A stretch of DNA of 64,000 nt from Symsagittifera roscoffensis (GCF_963678635.1 NC_087066.1:57182312-57246311), one strand, 5' to 3'; counted from the stretch's first letter, positions 50,334 to 63,150 are shown. Program-made: numbers and translations. Notes: a model not told the origin generated them from the letters alone.

Positions 50334-51527
50334 TGTAACAGTCGCCTACTTCGGTCACATATGAGGCTTACGAAAAATAGGCCCTATAACCATTGGCTCA
50401 AGAATCAGGGACACTATCTCTTGTGTTTTTCTACCTCAAAACGGTTGGAGTCAGTTCGGTTCACTTGCGACATGAGACTAGAAACCGTTACAGCTTAAAG
50501 GCCACTACCAAAATACCCCCCACTCTAGAAAATAAGAACGTCCCCATACTTAGGTCTCAAAATATCCAAGGGTCGGAATTAGAAACAGGGTCGGAACAAT
50601 CCGTTAAGTTACTTTTTATTGGACAGTCAGGGACACTATCTGTCCCTGACTGTCCAATAGAAACAATAGAAACAGAAAGAAACAGTTTCCAATAGAAACA
50701 GTCAAGAGTCAGGGACACTATCTCTTGTGTTTTTCTACCTCAAAACGGTCGGAGCCAATTCGGTTCACTTGCGACATGAGACTAGAACCCGTTACAGCTT
50801 AAAGGCCACAACCAAAATACCCCCCACTCTAGAAAATAAGAACGTCCCCATATTTAGGTCTCAAAATATCAAAGGGTCGGAATTAGAAACAGGGTCGGAA
50901 CAATCCGTTAAGTTACTTTTTATTGGACAGTGGAACTTTGATCCATTTCAGATGGATCAACCTAAAACTCTCCTTACCTCAACATACTTATCACAAAATG
51001 CACTCGGGAAAATTAAATTAGGTACTTACATAGCAGCACACTTGAGAATCAGAGTAATAAAGCTAATTAATAACTCTGGCATGAAAATAATTGAATATAT
51101 TTCGAGAAGTTTTCTAACAATGAGTTCCAATCAAAGGAAATGAGTTTTAACCTGAGAATGTAGCTTTGGGTCTTAACCATTAGGAGACTTCAGTTGTCTA
51201 CCTTTCCATTGAAGGTTCACTCTGGTTCAGTTGAATTCCGATCTTCTTTCGTAATCATTCTGTCTCCTATATCAAGATAGGACAGCTCTACTCTCGTGGT
51301 TCTTATTATTATCTCGGAAATTGCGAATAGCAATTTCCCGCTGTTTTTTCTGTAACTTTCCCGCTGTTGCGATTCGGTCGTTCTGATTTTTTTTGATGTT
51401 TTCAGTTGTCGCGAGAAAACTGAGCATGACAGGCTATATTCGAATTTTTGAAAAATTAAACTTCATTCCAGAACCACGTATTTCGTATTCCTCAAGGTCA
51501 AACTTCCAGATATGACCGACTGGCACA
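50334..51527 (-). repeat. variant LTR of a second family member (E2)
   Basis: Starts TGTAACAGTCGCC and ends GGCACA followed by the same polypurine tract as E1, so it is a 3' LTR. At 1,194 bp it is longer than the E1 LTR because an internal block of about 230 bp is present twice (about 50,403-50,635 and 50,709-50,935). The first copy ends in a perfect 18-bp-arm hairpin (50,618-50,658). The 100- and 138-aa ORFs over it are not genes. Confidence 0.8.
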
Positions 51528-52548
51528 TACTCCCCGGACTCAAGATCGATGTCCTCATTGCGTGCTGTTGTCTATCAGTGAATCCCCAGAAACCCGAGTG
51601 TTGCTCAAGGTACAGTGCCAGTGGTCATTTACAGAAGTTTGCAGCAGACTTAAGTTTATCTACACCCCAAAATTCACAACCATGTAAAATTTTCACACTA
51701 TCGCTAAACAGCAATCAAAATCTGCACACACCTGCACCATTGAATTTTCGCTTTTTAAGCTAGTAATTTAAAATTTGTTTTGTCCTATTCAATCGGGACA
51801 TTGTCATGCAGCAGTTTGATTTATATAATAGATATAACATTTTAATAACAATATCTCGTTTGTTAAAATTTCTTTTTCGTGAACCCAGATTTCATCCAAG
51901 TTCACCCTCTAGCCCCTTTCCTTCCCTCTCAAGACTCAAGATTCTAGAATTCCCCATTGAGCTACCTGCTCATCTCGCGTTCATCGCCTTCGAGGTACCG
52001 GACCCAGACGTATTTGACACCGTTATCTGCTTCAACAGTGCCTCTTCATCATCGGAGCTAATCACGATCTCTTCCCAGGCCTTCAGCTATTCATAGGAAC
52101 GCATACATTCCCTTTGTTCCTGCAATCTCTTTGCTTGGTTGGGCAAACTCTTCACCCTCGACTCTCGGTTCAAGCAGAAGGAATTGTGCAGACTCAGGCT
52201 CACGTTCTTCGCCAAGTCTTCCTCTAGTATCGACTCTCCCGCCTTTGTATTGTTTCCTGACACTCTACCAACTCTTTTCCACCCCGTCGTGATCGCATTT
52301 CGATGGGTCAGCAGAGGTCTCTTGAAAGCCTCCGGTCCTATCTCGGCCAGGAACTGTCGATATTGCTTTTGATATTTCTTCATATGATCTTTCGTTACCA
52401 TGTACAACCAGGATGTCAACGTCGCTCGAAACCAAGGAAAGAACCTTATGCGGCTCTATACGTGTCTGACTTCCATTGGTATGGCGAATACCTTGCATGC
52501 AGTCTCAAACAACTGAAGTCTCCTGCTGTAATCTATTTTGACTCATAT
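51528..52548 (-). pseudogene. truncated 3' end of element E2: C-terminus of the unknown accessory ORF
   Basis: Homologous to E1 31,528-32,540. The accessory frame (52,087 to about 52,548) matches the E1 C-terminal region closely (for example KRPLLTHRNAITTGWKRVG). It stops at 52,087 where E1 reads on for about 30 residues, and has an additional TAG at 52,456-52,458 not present in the duplicate copy. The homology ends abruptly near 52,548, so the rest of E2 is missing. Confidence 0.85.
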
Positions 52549-54337
52549 AACTAGAGAAACGGGTTGAGTTTAGTACAGACATTGTTAGTACTAATTGATT
52601 ACCGAGATCTGATTTTTCATAACTTGTGAATAAACGAAACGCCGCAAAAAAGGAGTTCTTCAAGTTTTTTGGCGGTAATCTTCCTGGTCCAGAAAAATTG
52701 GACTTAACGAATTTGATTTAGTTGATTCATCAATCTGGAATGGTCCAATTAGCAAGGTTTTGGCAAATAATTCCGCTTTGATTGCCTTTTTATTGAATTG
52801 AATTAGAAAATTATAGGCTTTCTGGCATCTGATAAATAAGTTATAGGTCAATACGATTAAAATTACGAAAAAACTTATGCGGATCCTATACGTTTAATCA
52901 TTTTTTGAGTTTGAACGAAAGCCTTTTGCTTTGTAACTTGAGAACCACTGAACCGATCCAGGTCATTCTGGTGCCATTAGATCGAAAATCAAACCAACTG
53001 AAACGTGAAAAAAAATCATAGAAATTTGGATAAAACAATCCTATAAAACTTTTCTGACTAATTTTAGCAAAGCGACCGGTTTTGATGGTAGACCCTTCCC
53101 GGTTTAATAAATTTTTTTGAAAGCCCTTATACCCTTATCAAACGTAGGCAGCTGTTTAATAAGGCTTTCTAAAATCGTTCTTGACAAAAGGGAAGGATGA
53201 AGGAGCCTTAAAACTAACACAAACTTTGGAAAAATGCTGGTTAGTAGACCCCTTCCAATTGAGCAAAATTATTCAATAAGCAGCTTAGTTTTAATCCGTA
53301 AGGGTCCGAACTCAGAACGAAAACCCCTAGTTAGTCAATTTTTCATTTGGCTCTAAAGCTGTATACGGAATGATCTCGGTATAGAGATTCACCAATTCAC
53401 CAAAGGCCCTATTTTTGCCAATCCAGAAGTCTCCTATTTTTGTTAATCCGGAAGGGTCCCATTTTGCCAATCCGAAAAGATATCATTTTTGCCAGTCCTG
53501 TTTTCGCCAACCCGGAAAGATCCAATTTTTGCAAATCTGGAAGGGTCCCCGATGGCCGATCCGGAAAGGTCTGAAATTATACGAATATAACCGCATAGAT
53601 ATTGAAAAATTAGGACAAAAAGGCAGGCCGAGTAAGATCGGAAACCAGTGATTGTACTGGTGACTTGCCTTCAAATAAAAACAAAAGACAACAAAATACG
53701 ACTGATACACATCTAAATTCGGAGACTCGCGACTCTAAGTCAAATCGGTAAGAGAGACACGATATTTAATTACTTCAGATGGAAATCCGAAACCGACTTT
53801 TTTTGGACGAGTGGTTGCCCTGAGAACTTCAGTAGTTCTAGATCGGGCAACTTGAAAGCAGATAGGTAATACAGAACTCGGTGGGCGCAGTAGTAGCCCA
53901 CTTGAGAAGAAGAATAATGAATTCAAATTTTGTCTGCTTACATTACGGAAAGCCTTTACATTAGAAAACAGTTTGTTCATCAAAATGCAACAGACTAATC
54001 ACAACGCCCATGATGAATTTTTTTGATTTTTTGTTTATTGTTCTCAAATGGATAGTGAATAAATTATCTTTTAAATATCTTGACATCATCTGACTGTGCT
54101 AGTTTTTTGTCTAACAACACATAATTCGTTGCTGTGCATAAATTGAAGATACGTTGTATTATCATAACCCAATCAGATTTGTGGTCAGTTGCTAGTTTAA
54201 CTTTTAGGATAATATTGTGTTGTGTTTTTATATTTGGTTGTCAGACAACACATACAACAGCAAGCGAATCATAAAAGTGAGCAACAACCAGTAATAGGTT
54301 AAGATGAGTCTAGACAAATCTAGGATATCTAACATAG
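52549..54337. other. unrecognised 1.8-kb segment
   Basis: No supported gene apart from a possible start near its right edge (see 60,820). AT-rich. The only structure is a degenerate about 27-bp tandem repeat at 53,405-53,575. Confidence 0.4.
53405..53575. repeat. degenerate about 27-bp tandem repeat
   Basis: Five to six units of the type TTTTTGCCAATCCGGAAGGG. Duplicated at 59,921-60,091. Confidence 0.6.
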
Positions 54338-55829
54338 CGTCAAGTGTCTGAGCGGTGGGACCTCTTTCTTCTTCGTTATGGGGACTTCTTGATTCACTGT
54401 ACCTTGTACCACCACTCAAGCTCTAGTAAAATTTTCCCAAAAACCCTCTCTTAAAAGCCAAATGCTGACCCCCTTTTTTCTTATTTCTTTTTAATTACCT
54501 CCCTTTCAATGTTCCAAGCAACTTGAGACCAAAACCTGTGCGCAGGTATCTTGTGATCACCTCTTTGTATGAAAACTAAACACAAATCCTCACCAAAATG
54601 CAACAAAAATCCAAGCTAGAAAAAGTAATAAAAACAGAAAGATGAGCCCACCTAAAATTCAAAGGTGACCAATGTCTACCTTTTGTCGAAAAAAAAAATT
54701 GTCTGGTACCTAATTGCCACGCGTTTTCCTCCCCCCAACTAATAATCTTATTGGTTATCACCAGAATTGTCTACGTCCGTTCCCCCCTACCAATCCGACC
54801 AGGGTACCTTCCTTAACTCGAGTTCAAATTTCGATATCCACCTATTATTACCAACGCGTGTTAATGTCTAATGTAACTAAGTCAACGATGTCGACTAATT
54901 AGTTACTCTAATTTTCCCCCTTTTTACAATTTACAACCGCCAACCTCTAACTTAACCAGCCCCCTTCTAACCTCCCCCCTTTCTAGCCCCCCTTCTTAAG
55001 CCTAAAAAGTACCTTAAGCGCCGGGTGCTAAACCTCTCAAGAGAAAACCGTAGACCTGTTTCCAGGCCTGCTTAAGTAAAAACGTTCCTCAAAACCGGGG
55101 GATTTCGCTTATCCAATTTTACACTTATCTCCTATAATGTAATGTGGATTTTAACGATACCCGTTCTGCCCAACTTGAGAACTCGAGAACTGCCAAATCC
55201 TTCTTGGCTGCTTTCCCACTCGACTGGTCACCTGTTCCAGTCCAGTCTCCTACTGGTTCAGCTCAAGTGCTCCTGAACCACTTTCCCACTCGGCTGGTCA
55301 CCTCTTCCAGTCAAGTCTCCTTGTTGTCCAGCTAAGTTCCAAGCTATCTGAAAACCCTTGACAACGCCCCACCCACACTCGGGCACTTTATTAAGGTTAC
55401 TGGGTTAAATTACTAGGTTGATCGAAACGATCGAACTTGTAAAACAGTATGGGTATACTATTTAATTAATATAAAGGTTTGATCCAACTAATCTGGTGTC
55501 AAAGTCACTGTCTTTTTTCGTTTTATGGTTTTTGTTCCTGTTTCTATTCTTTTTTGGTTTTTGTTTTGCTTTTTGTCTTTTTGCTCGTGTTTTTGTCCCC
55601 CTAGTTGCCCCCCTTTACTCGGTTAGCTAAGCCTCGTTCGGAGAGCGTACCAGGAAGTTTTCTCGAGTTTTCTTAAAAAGCTATCACGGTACAACCGGAA
55701 GGTTTGCACGTTCCTGCCGAACCGTACCACCGGTGCTCTAGAATGGGCATTCAGCCCGAAGCTGTCTCAAGTGGGTTCGACTCCGTAGTCTTGATGTCGT
55801 AAACACCCAGGAGCGCCATAAAAACACTA

Positions 55830-56741
55830 TGTAACATTCGTCTACTGTAGTCACACATGAGGCTTAAGAAAAATAGGCCCTATAACCATTGACTCAAGAG
55901 TCAGGGACACTATCTCTTGTTTTTTTCTACCTCAAATCAGTCGGAGCCAATTCGGTTCGTTTGTGACATGAGTTTACGACCCGTTACAGCTTAAAGGCTA
56001 CTACTAAAATATCCCCCACTCTAGCCACTCTAGAATTAAGAACGTCCCCATACTTAGGTCTCTAAATACCCAAAATACATGAACGCCGTTAAAAACCGGG
56101 TCGGAACAATCCGTTAAGTTACTTTTTATTAGACAGTGGAACTTTGATCCATTTCAGATGGATCAACCTAAAACTCGCCTTACCTCAACATAACAATTAT
56201 AAAACACACTCTAGAAATTTAAATTGGTACTCACATTGTAGCACGCTCAAGAATTGGGAGTAATTAAGTCAGTAAGCAACTCAAGAATTAAATAGTGTAA
56301 CTAAATGAGTTTAATGTTTGCCAGTTTCAACAACAGGAATAAGTTTGTACTCTAGAATGCAGTTTTATGTGGACCATTGGGACACTCAAGCTGTCCACCT
56401 TTCCACCGAAGGTTCACTCTGGTCCAGTTCGAATAGTTGACCAGTTGGATAATTGTCCAGTTCTCAGGAACACTCTGTCTTCTATTTCAAATAGGACAGC
56501 TCTACTCTAGATTATTATTGTCTCGGAAATTGCGAATGGCAATTTCCTACTGATTTATCTTGCAACTTTCCCGCGATTGTCACTCGATTGTTCTCCCTTC
56601 TCTTTTTTGACTTTCAGTTATCGCGAGAAAATCGTGCATGACAGGCTCCATTCGAATTTTTGAAAAATTAAATTTCACTCGAAAAACAAGTGCTTTTTGT
56701 TTCTCTCAAGGTCAAACTTCCAAATATGACCGACTGGCACA
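55830..56741 (-). repeat. duplicated copy of the E1 5' LTR
   Basis: Near-identical to 49,314-50,225, for instance differing at AACTTGG/AACCGGG and AATATTC/AAATTTC. Its position follows from the segmental duplication, not from a separate insertion. Confidence 0.9.
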
Positions 56742-56849
56742 ATAATATCACTAGTACAAATTAAACTACCTGTGTTTAAAAATGCAGTTTTGTTTTTCAA
56801 TCAAGAAGACCGTAAACAGACTAGTTTATAGGTTCGAAGTATTGATAAT

Positions 56850-58043
56850 TGTAACAGTCGCCTACTTCGGTCACATATGAGGCTTACGAAAAATAGGCCC
56901 TATAACCATTGGCTCAAGAATCAGGGACACTATCTCTTGTGTTTTTCTACCTCAAAACGGTTGGAGTCAATTCGGTTCACTTGCGACATGAGACTAGAAA
57001 CCGTTACAGCTTAAAGGCCACTACCAAAATACCCCCCACTCTAGAAAATAAGAACGTCCCCATACTTAGGTCTCAAAATATCCAAGGGTCGGAATTAGAA
57101 ACAGGGTCGGAACAATCCGTTAAGTTACTTTTTATTGGACAGTCAGGGACACTATCTGTCCCTGACTGTCCAATAGAAACAATAGAAACAGAAAGAAACA
57201 GTTTCCAATAGAAACAGTCAAGAGTCAGGGACACTATCTCTTGTGTTTTTCTACCTCAAAACGGTCGGAGCCAATTCGGTTCACTTGCGACATGAGACTA
57301 GAACCCGTTACAGCTTAAAGGCCACAACCAAAATACCCCCCACTCTAGAAAATAAGAACGTCCCCATATTTAGGTCTCAAAATATCAAAGGGTCGGAATT
57401 AGAAACAGGGTCGGAACAATCCGTTAAGTTACTTTTTATTGGACAGTGGAACTTTGATCCATTTCAGATGGATCAACCTAAAACTCTCCTTACCTCAACA
57501 TACTTATCACAAAATGCACTCGGGAAAATTAAATTAGGTACTTACATAGCAGCACACTTGAGAATCAGAGTAATAAAGCTAATTAATAACTCTGGCATGA
57601 AAATAATTGAATATATTTCGAGAAGTTTTCTAACAATGAGTTCCAATCAAAGGAAATGAGTTTTAACCTGAGAATGTAGCTTTGGGTCTTAACCATTAGG
57701 AGACTTCAGTTGTCTACCTTTCCATTGAAGGTTCACTCTGGTTCAGTTGAATTCCGATCTTCTTTCGTAATCATTCTGTCTCCTATATCAAGATAGGACA
57801 GCTCTACTCTCGTGGTTCTTATTATTATCTCGGAAATTGCGAATAGCAATTTCCCGCTGTTTTTTCTGTAACTTTCCCGCTGTTGCGATTCGGTCGTTCT
57901 GATTTTTTTTGATGTTTTCAGTTGTCGCGAGAAAACTGAGCATGACAGGCTATATTCGAATTTTTGAAAAATTAAACTTCATTCCAGAACCACGTATTTC
58001 GTATTCCTCAAGGTCAAACTTCCAGATATGACCGACTGGCACA
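56850..58043 (-). repeat. duplicated copy of the variant LTR
   Basis: Same 1,194 bp as 50,334-51,527, including the internal tandem block and the hairpin (57,134-57,174). Confidence 0.9.
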
Positions 58044-59064
58044 TACTCCCCGGACTCAAGATCGATGTCCTCATTGCGTGCTGTTGTCTATCAGTGAATC
58101 CCCAGAAACCCGAGTGTTGCTCAAGGTACAGTGCCAGTGGTCATTTACAGAAGTTTGCAGCAGACTTAAGTTTATCTACACCCCAAAATTCACAACCATG
58201 TAAAATTTTCACACTATCGCTAAACAGCAATCAAAATCTGCACACACCTGCACCATTGAATTTTCGCTTTTTAAGCTAGTAATTTAAAATTTGTTTTGTC
58301 CTATTCAATCGGGACATTGTCATGCAGCAGTTTGATTTATATAATAGATATAACATTTTAATAACAATATCTCGTTTGTTAAAATTTCTTTTTCGTGAAC
58401 CCAGATTTCATCCAAGTTCACCCTCTAGCCCCTTTCCTTCCCTCTCAAGACTCAAGATTCTAGAATTCCCCATTGAGCTACCTGCTCATCTCGCGTTCAT
58501 CGCCTTCGAGGTACCGGACCCAGACGTATTTGACACCGTTATCTGCTTCAACAGTGCCTCTTCATCATCGGAGCTAATCACGATCTCTTCCCAGGCCTTC
58601 AGCTATTCATAGGAACGCATCCATTCCCTTTGTTCCTGCAATCTCTTTGCTTGGTTGGGCAAACTCTTCACCCTCGACTCTCGGTTCAAGCAGAAGGAAT
58701 TGTGCAGACTCAGGCTCACGTTCTTCGCCAAGTCTTCCTCTAGTATCGACTCTCCCGCCTTTGTATTGTTTCCTGACACTCTACCAACTCTTTTCCACCC
58801 CGTCGTGATTGCATTTCGATGGGTCAGCAGAGGTCTCTTGAAAGCCTCCGGTCCTATCTCGGCCAGGAACTGTCGATATTGCTTTTGATATTTCTTCATA
58901 TGATCTTTCGTTACCATGTACAACCAGGATGTCAACGTCGCTCGAAACCAAGGAAAGAACCTTATGCGGCTCCATACGTGTCTGACTTCCATTGGTATGG
59001 CGAATACCTTGCATGCAGTCTCAAACAACTGAAGTCTCCTGCTGTAATCTATTTTGACTCATAT
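58044..59064 (-). pseudogene. duplicated copy of truncated E2
   Basis: The accessory C-terminal frame (58,603 to about 59,061) is open 30 codons further than in copy A because the TAG of copy A is TGG here. It shares the premature stop at 58,603. Confidence 0.85.
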
Positions 59065-60819
59065 AACTAGAGAAACGGGTTGAGTTTAGTACAGACATTG
59101 TTAGTACTAATTGATTACCGAGATCTGATTTTTCATAACTTGTGAATAAACGAAACGCCGCAAAAAAGGAGTTCTTCAAGTTTTTTGGCGGTAATCTTCC
59201 TGGTCCAGAAAAATTGGACTTAACGAATTTGATTTAGTTGATTCATCAATCTGGAATGGTCCAATTAGCAAGGTTTTGGCAAATAATTCCGCTTTGATTG
59301 CCTTTTTATTGAATTGAATTAGAAAATTATAGGCTTTCTGGCATCTGATAAATAAGTTATAGGTCAATACGATTAAAATTACGAAAAAACTTATGCGGAT
59401 CCTATACGTTTAATCATTTTTTGAGTTTGAACGAAAGCCTTTTGCTTTGTAACTTGAGAACCACTGAACCGATCCAGGTCATTCTGGTGCCATTAGATCG
59501 AAAATCAAACCAACTGAAACGTGAAAAAAAATCATAGAAATTTGGATAAAACAATCCTATAAAACTTTTCTGACTAATTTTAGCAAAGCGACCGGTTTTG
59601 ATGGTAGACCCTTCCCGGTTTAATAAATTTTTTTGAAAGCCCTTATACCCTTATCAAACGTAGGCAGCTGTTTAATAAGGCTTTCTAAAATCGTTCTCGA
59701 CAAAAGGGAAGGATGAAGGAGCCTTAAAACTAACACAAACTTTGGAAAAATGCTGGTTAGTAGACCCCTTCCAATTGAGCAAAATTATTCAATAAGCAGC
59801 TTAGTTTTAATCCGTAAGGGTCCGAACTCAGAACGAAAACCCCTAGTTAGTCAATTTTTCATTTGGCTCTAAAGCTGTATACGGAATGATCTCGGTATAG
59901 AGATTCACCAATTCACCAAAGGCCCTATTTTTGCCAATCCAGAAGTCTCCTATTTTTGTTAATCCGGAAGGGTCCCATTTTGCCAATCCGAAAAGATATC
60001 ATTTTTGCCAGTCCTGTTTTCGCCAACCCGGAAAGATCCAATTTTTGCAAATCTGGAAGGGTCCCCGATGGCCGATCCGGAAAGGTCTGAAATTATACGA
60101 ATATAACCGCATAGATATTGAAAAATTAGGACAAAAAGGCAGGCCGAGTAAGATCGGAAACCAGTGATTGTAGTGGTGACTTGCCTTCAAATAAAAACAA
60201 AAGACAACAAAATACGACTGATACACATCTAAATTCGGAGACTCGCGACTCTAAGTCAAATCGGTAAGAGAGACACGATATTTAATTACTTCAGATGGAA
60301 ATCCGAAACCGACTTTTTTTGGACGAGTGGTTGCCCTGAGAACTTCAGTAGTTCTAGATCGGGCAACTTGAAAGCAGATAGGTAATACAGAACTCGGTGG
60401 GCGCAGTAGTAGCCCACTTGAGAAGAAGAATAATGAATTCAAATTTTGTCTGCTTACATTACGGAAAGCCTTTACATTAGAAAACAGTTTGTTCATCAAA
60501 ATGCAACAGACTAATCACAACGCCCATGATGAATTTTTTTGATTTTTTGTTTATTGTTCTCAAATGGATAGTGAATAAATTATCTTTTAAATATCTTGAC
60601 ATCATCTGACTGTGCTAGTTTTTTGTCTAACAACACATAATTCGTTGCTGTGCATAAATTGAAGATACGTTGTATTATCATAACCCAATCAGATTTGTGG
60701 TCAGTTGCTAGTTTAACTTTTAGGATAATATTGTGTTGTGTTTTTATATTTGGTTGTCAGACAACACATACAACAGCAAGCGAATCATAAAAGTGAGCAA
60801 CAACCAGTAATAGGTTAAG
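59065..60819. other. duplicated copy of the unrecognised segment
   Basis: Same content as 52,549-54,300, with the degenerate tandem repeat at 59,921-60,091. Nothing else recognised. Confidence 0.4.
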
Positions 60820-61295
60820 ATGAGTCTAGACAAATCTAGGATATCTAACATAGGTGATAGCTCTAGGAAGTTTACACCAAAGGAACAAAGGAATTTAATG
60901 TGCGACCTTTTCAGGCAAAGAACCAAGCATGCTAAAAAAAGTAAAAGAACGTTTCTGGTGAAATAGTCAAAAGAATGAGTCAACAGGTCTCGGAAAACCA
61001 ACGAAAACATTCGAAAAAGAGATACATTGGAGCCCTGCTCCCAACCAGGATCCAGCGGCACGTGGAATCGAGGAAAACTAACCAGGCAACTCACCAGCGA
61101 ACTTACTCCAGTAAAACATTGGCAGGCTTGGCTACTTCCACCGGGACTCTTGATTCAGAAGAATTGTCGCAACTGTCCGATATTGCGATTAAAAAACTAG
61201 CAGTAGAAAGCTCACATGGAAGCCAGGGAAGGCAGCCACGTCCTCCTCGTTCTAGGAACGAGTCAAAAATACTCTGGGAAACTTCCTTTCCTTAA
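60820..61295 (+). pseudogene. unidentified decayed ORF crossing the duplication edge
   Basis: An ATG frame of 48 codons (60,820-60,966, starting MSLDKSRISNIGDSS) is followed in another frame by 106 codons (60,975-61,295), both Lys/Arg/Ser-rich. The first lies partly inside duplication copy B; in copy A the same start is cut after about eleven codons by the duplication junction. Function unknown; it may belong to the decayed element to its right. Confidence 0.35.
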
Positions 61296-61419
61296 TAATG
61301 TGAGCTGAAATAAGTGACGGGATCGACATTTAGGAAAAAATTGATGACTTTGGATTACAATTGAGCTTCAACAGTTCAACCCATTAAGACGTGACACTGT
61401 CAATTTAGAGGATGACTCT

Positions 61420-61652
61420 TCATATCAGTTGATAGGTCAGAACGATCAACGCGGTATCGAATGGGATGCAACTTTCTAGTGATTTCCTGACAACAGCCAT
61501 TTCTGGCACACAAGCAGAAGCGACTAAGATTGCCAGGCCAGGGTCTATACTGAGAGAATTGTAGGCGGAGTATGAGAGACCTTTAAGACAGAGAGAGGAG
61601 GCGCCAGTGTCAAGTAGCACCAATCTAACTGTCCCAAGTAAGGTGTCGCATT
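61420..61652 (-). pseudogene. retropepsin-like fragment
   Basis: The minus frame encodes VRLVLLDTGASSLCLKG, the aspartic-protease active-site loop, followed by about 55 residues. Opposite in strand to the gag fossil next to it and different from the E1 protease, so it is from another element or an inverted piece. Confidence 0.45.
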
Positions 61653-61799
61653 ACTTGCGACCCCATTGGTCGATGATAGGGTGTCAATTGAGGAAGCACT
61701 GACTAGGATCATGTATAGGATCGGTGAGAGAGAGCGGTTGCGAATGGAGATGGTTGCGAGCGGTGAGAAAGAGAGCGGTTGCGAATGGAGATAAATCTC

Positions 61800-63150
61800 A
61801 ACGAACAGGATGTTAGTTAAAACGTCAAGTACCTGAAACAGAAAACGGATGAACGCTTAGCCAGAAATTTTTGACGAATGACACCAAACAATGGGAGGCC
61901 GAGCAAAAGGAGCAACGGTTGAGAGAAGACATGGAGCAACTTCGGATTCAACATGAGCGGACTCCTGGGACTCTCGATACTACGATAGATGCAATGATGA
62001 AAAGACGCACTCAGGCCATATTGGATAGATTAGATGGTCTTCTGAGAACTATGATTGGACCGTCAAATTGAGGAGCATATTAGGTAGAGGCGAGCAGATA
62101 GCCGCGAAGGAACTTCAATAAACACTCAAATAGAGGAAAAGAAATGGGTCCAATAGAGGAAGGGGTTATCCATCGAATAACACAGCTGGGAGTCAGAGGC
62201 CGAGGAATCCAATGAACGTACACAAAGGAAACTCTGCTGGCAGCAGGCCAGCCTCAAACAATTGACCCAAATGGGACACCCACGCCGGCGAGAAGAGTGA
62301 TTCTTGGGGTCGAATCAATCAAACCAGGGAAGAGCTCAACCTAGCGATCATGATGAGCGATCATGGATCATGGCAGTAGGGATGTTCCAGAGCCTCGGAT
62401 GACTGATACTGACGATCAGACGTGATATTCCCGGATAAGAAGGCGATAGCGACGCGTTTGAATATGGATACGTTTCCCACAAGATTTCCAGGAAAAGTGA
62501 GTGCAGCAGAAATCCAAAAAGTGTGTTCAAGAAACCCAAATGTTACAAGGATGAACCCGACGGTTGTATAGACACCTGGATAGAAATCATGAAGCTGCAT
62601 TTTGAGGAAGAAGTTTTAGCTGAAAGACAAGAATGCAATGTGGTCACTGACATTTTGTAAGGGACAGCGTTGAATTGCGTGATGGCAAAAAAGCAAAATC
62701 AACGGGCTACTGTTGAGAAATTTTTCGAGATACCACTGGTCCGTTTTGGCTCGGGGCAGCAAAGACATCAATCGATGAGGCAAAGCTATGAGGGCGTAGT
62801 CAACCGAACGAGCCACACAGTAGAATGAACTTGGCAGTAGCCTCAAAATTCATTAATGAAGTGAAAAGCGACGATAGCAGGACTTTGCTAGCTTTTCATA
62901 ACACCTCTCTCAACCAATGCGCCAACATTCTCTCAACAAAAGTTGGATTGCACCAATTTAAAAGGATAATTTGTTGCAGAATCCTCCATGAATATCAATT
63001 TTTTATGCCAGAACAATTATGCCAATTTTTATAATAAATATGAACCAGGGTAACATCTGATACAAGCCCAGGCTATACATGGACAAGAGTTGCTACTGTG
63101 CAAACTGCAGTTCCGCGGACCATCACGTATCAGCATGTCCAACCTAAAAA
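61800..63150 (+). pseudogene. gag fossil related to E1, opposite orientation
   Basis: Frameshifted matches to E1 gag in order. A coil segment lies at 61,800-62,071 (KTDERLA; EDMEQLRIQHE). The capsid-like region at about 62,510-62,780 reads FKKPKCYKDEPDGCIDTWIE and VRFGSG. 62,825-62,890 reads SKFINEVKSDDSRTLLA. One CCHC knuckle at about 63,085-63,145 reads CANCSSADHHVSAC. Many stops and frame changes. No pol follows in the window. Confidence 0.75.

Larger units (their letters stand above)
47754..54337. repeat. 6.5-kb tandem segmental duplication, copy A
   Basis: Starts CAAGTGTCTGAGCGGTGGGA and ends ATATCTAACATAG. Repeated in direct orientation at 54,341-60,853 with only scattered substitutions. 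Copy A has one extra about 70-bp unit at about 48,670-48,780 (CCACTTTCCCACTCGGC...). It covers part of the E1 leader, the 5' LTR, the variant LTR, the truncated element and 1.8 kb of other sequence. Confidence 0.95.
54341..60853. repeat. 6.5-kb tandem segmental duplication, copy B
   Basis: Second copy of 47,754-54,337. Order: leader part (54,341-55,829), LTR (55,830-56,741), spacer, variant LTR (56,850-58,043), truncated E2 (58,044-59,064), unrecognised segment. It lacks one 70-bp unit near 55,260. Confidence 0.95.

Noticed and set aside
50393-51143. 100- and 138-aa ORFs that also recur at 56,909-57,659
   Set aside because: They lie in the doubled block of the variant LTR; their repetition reflects DNA duplication, not a protein family.
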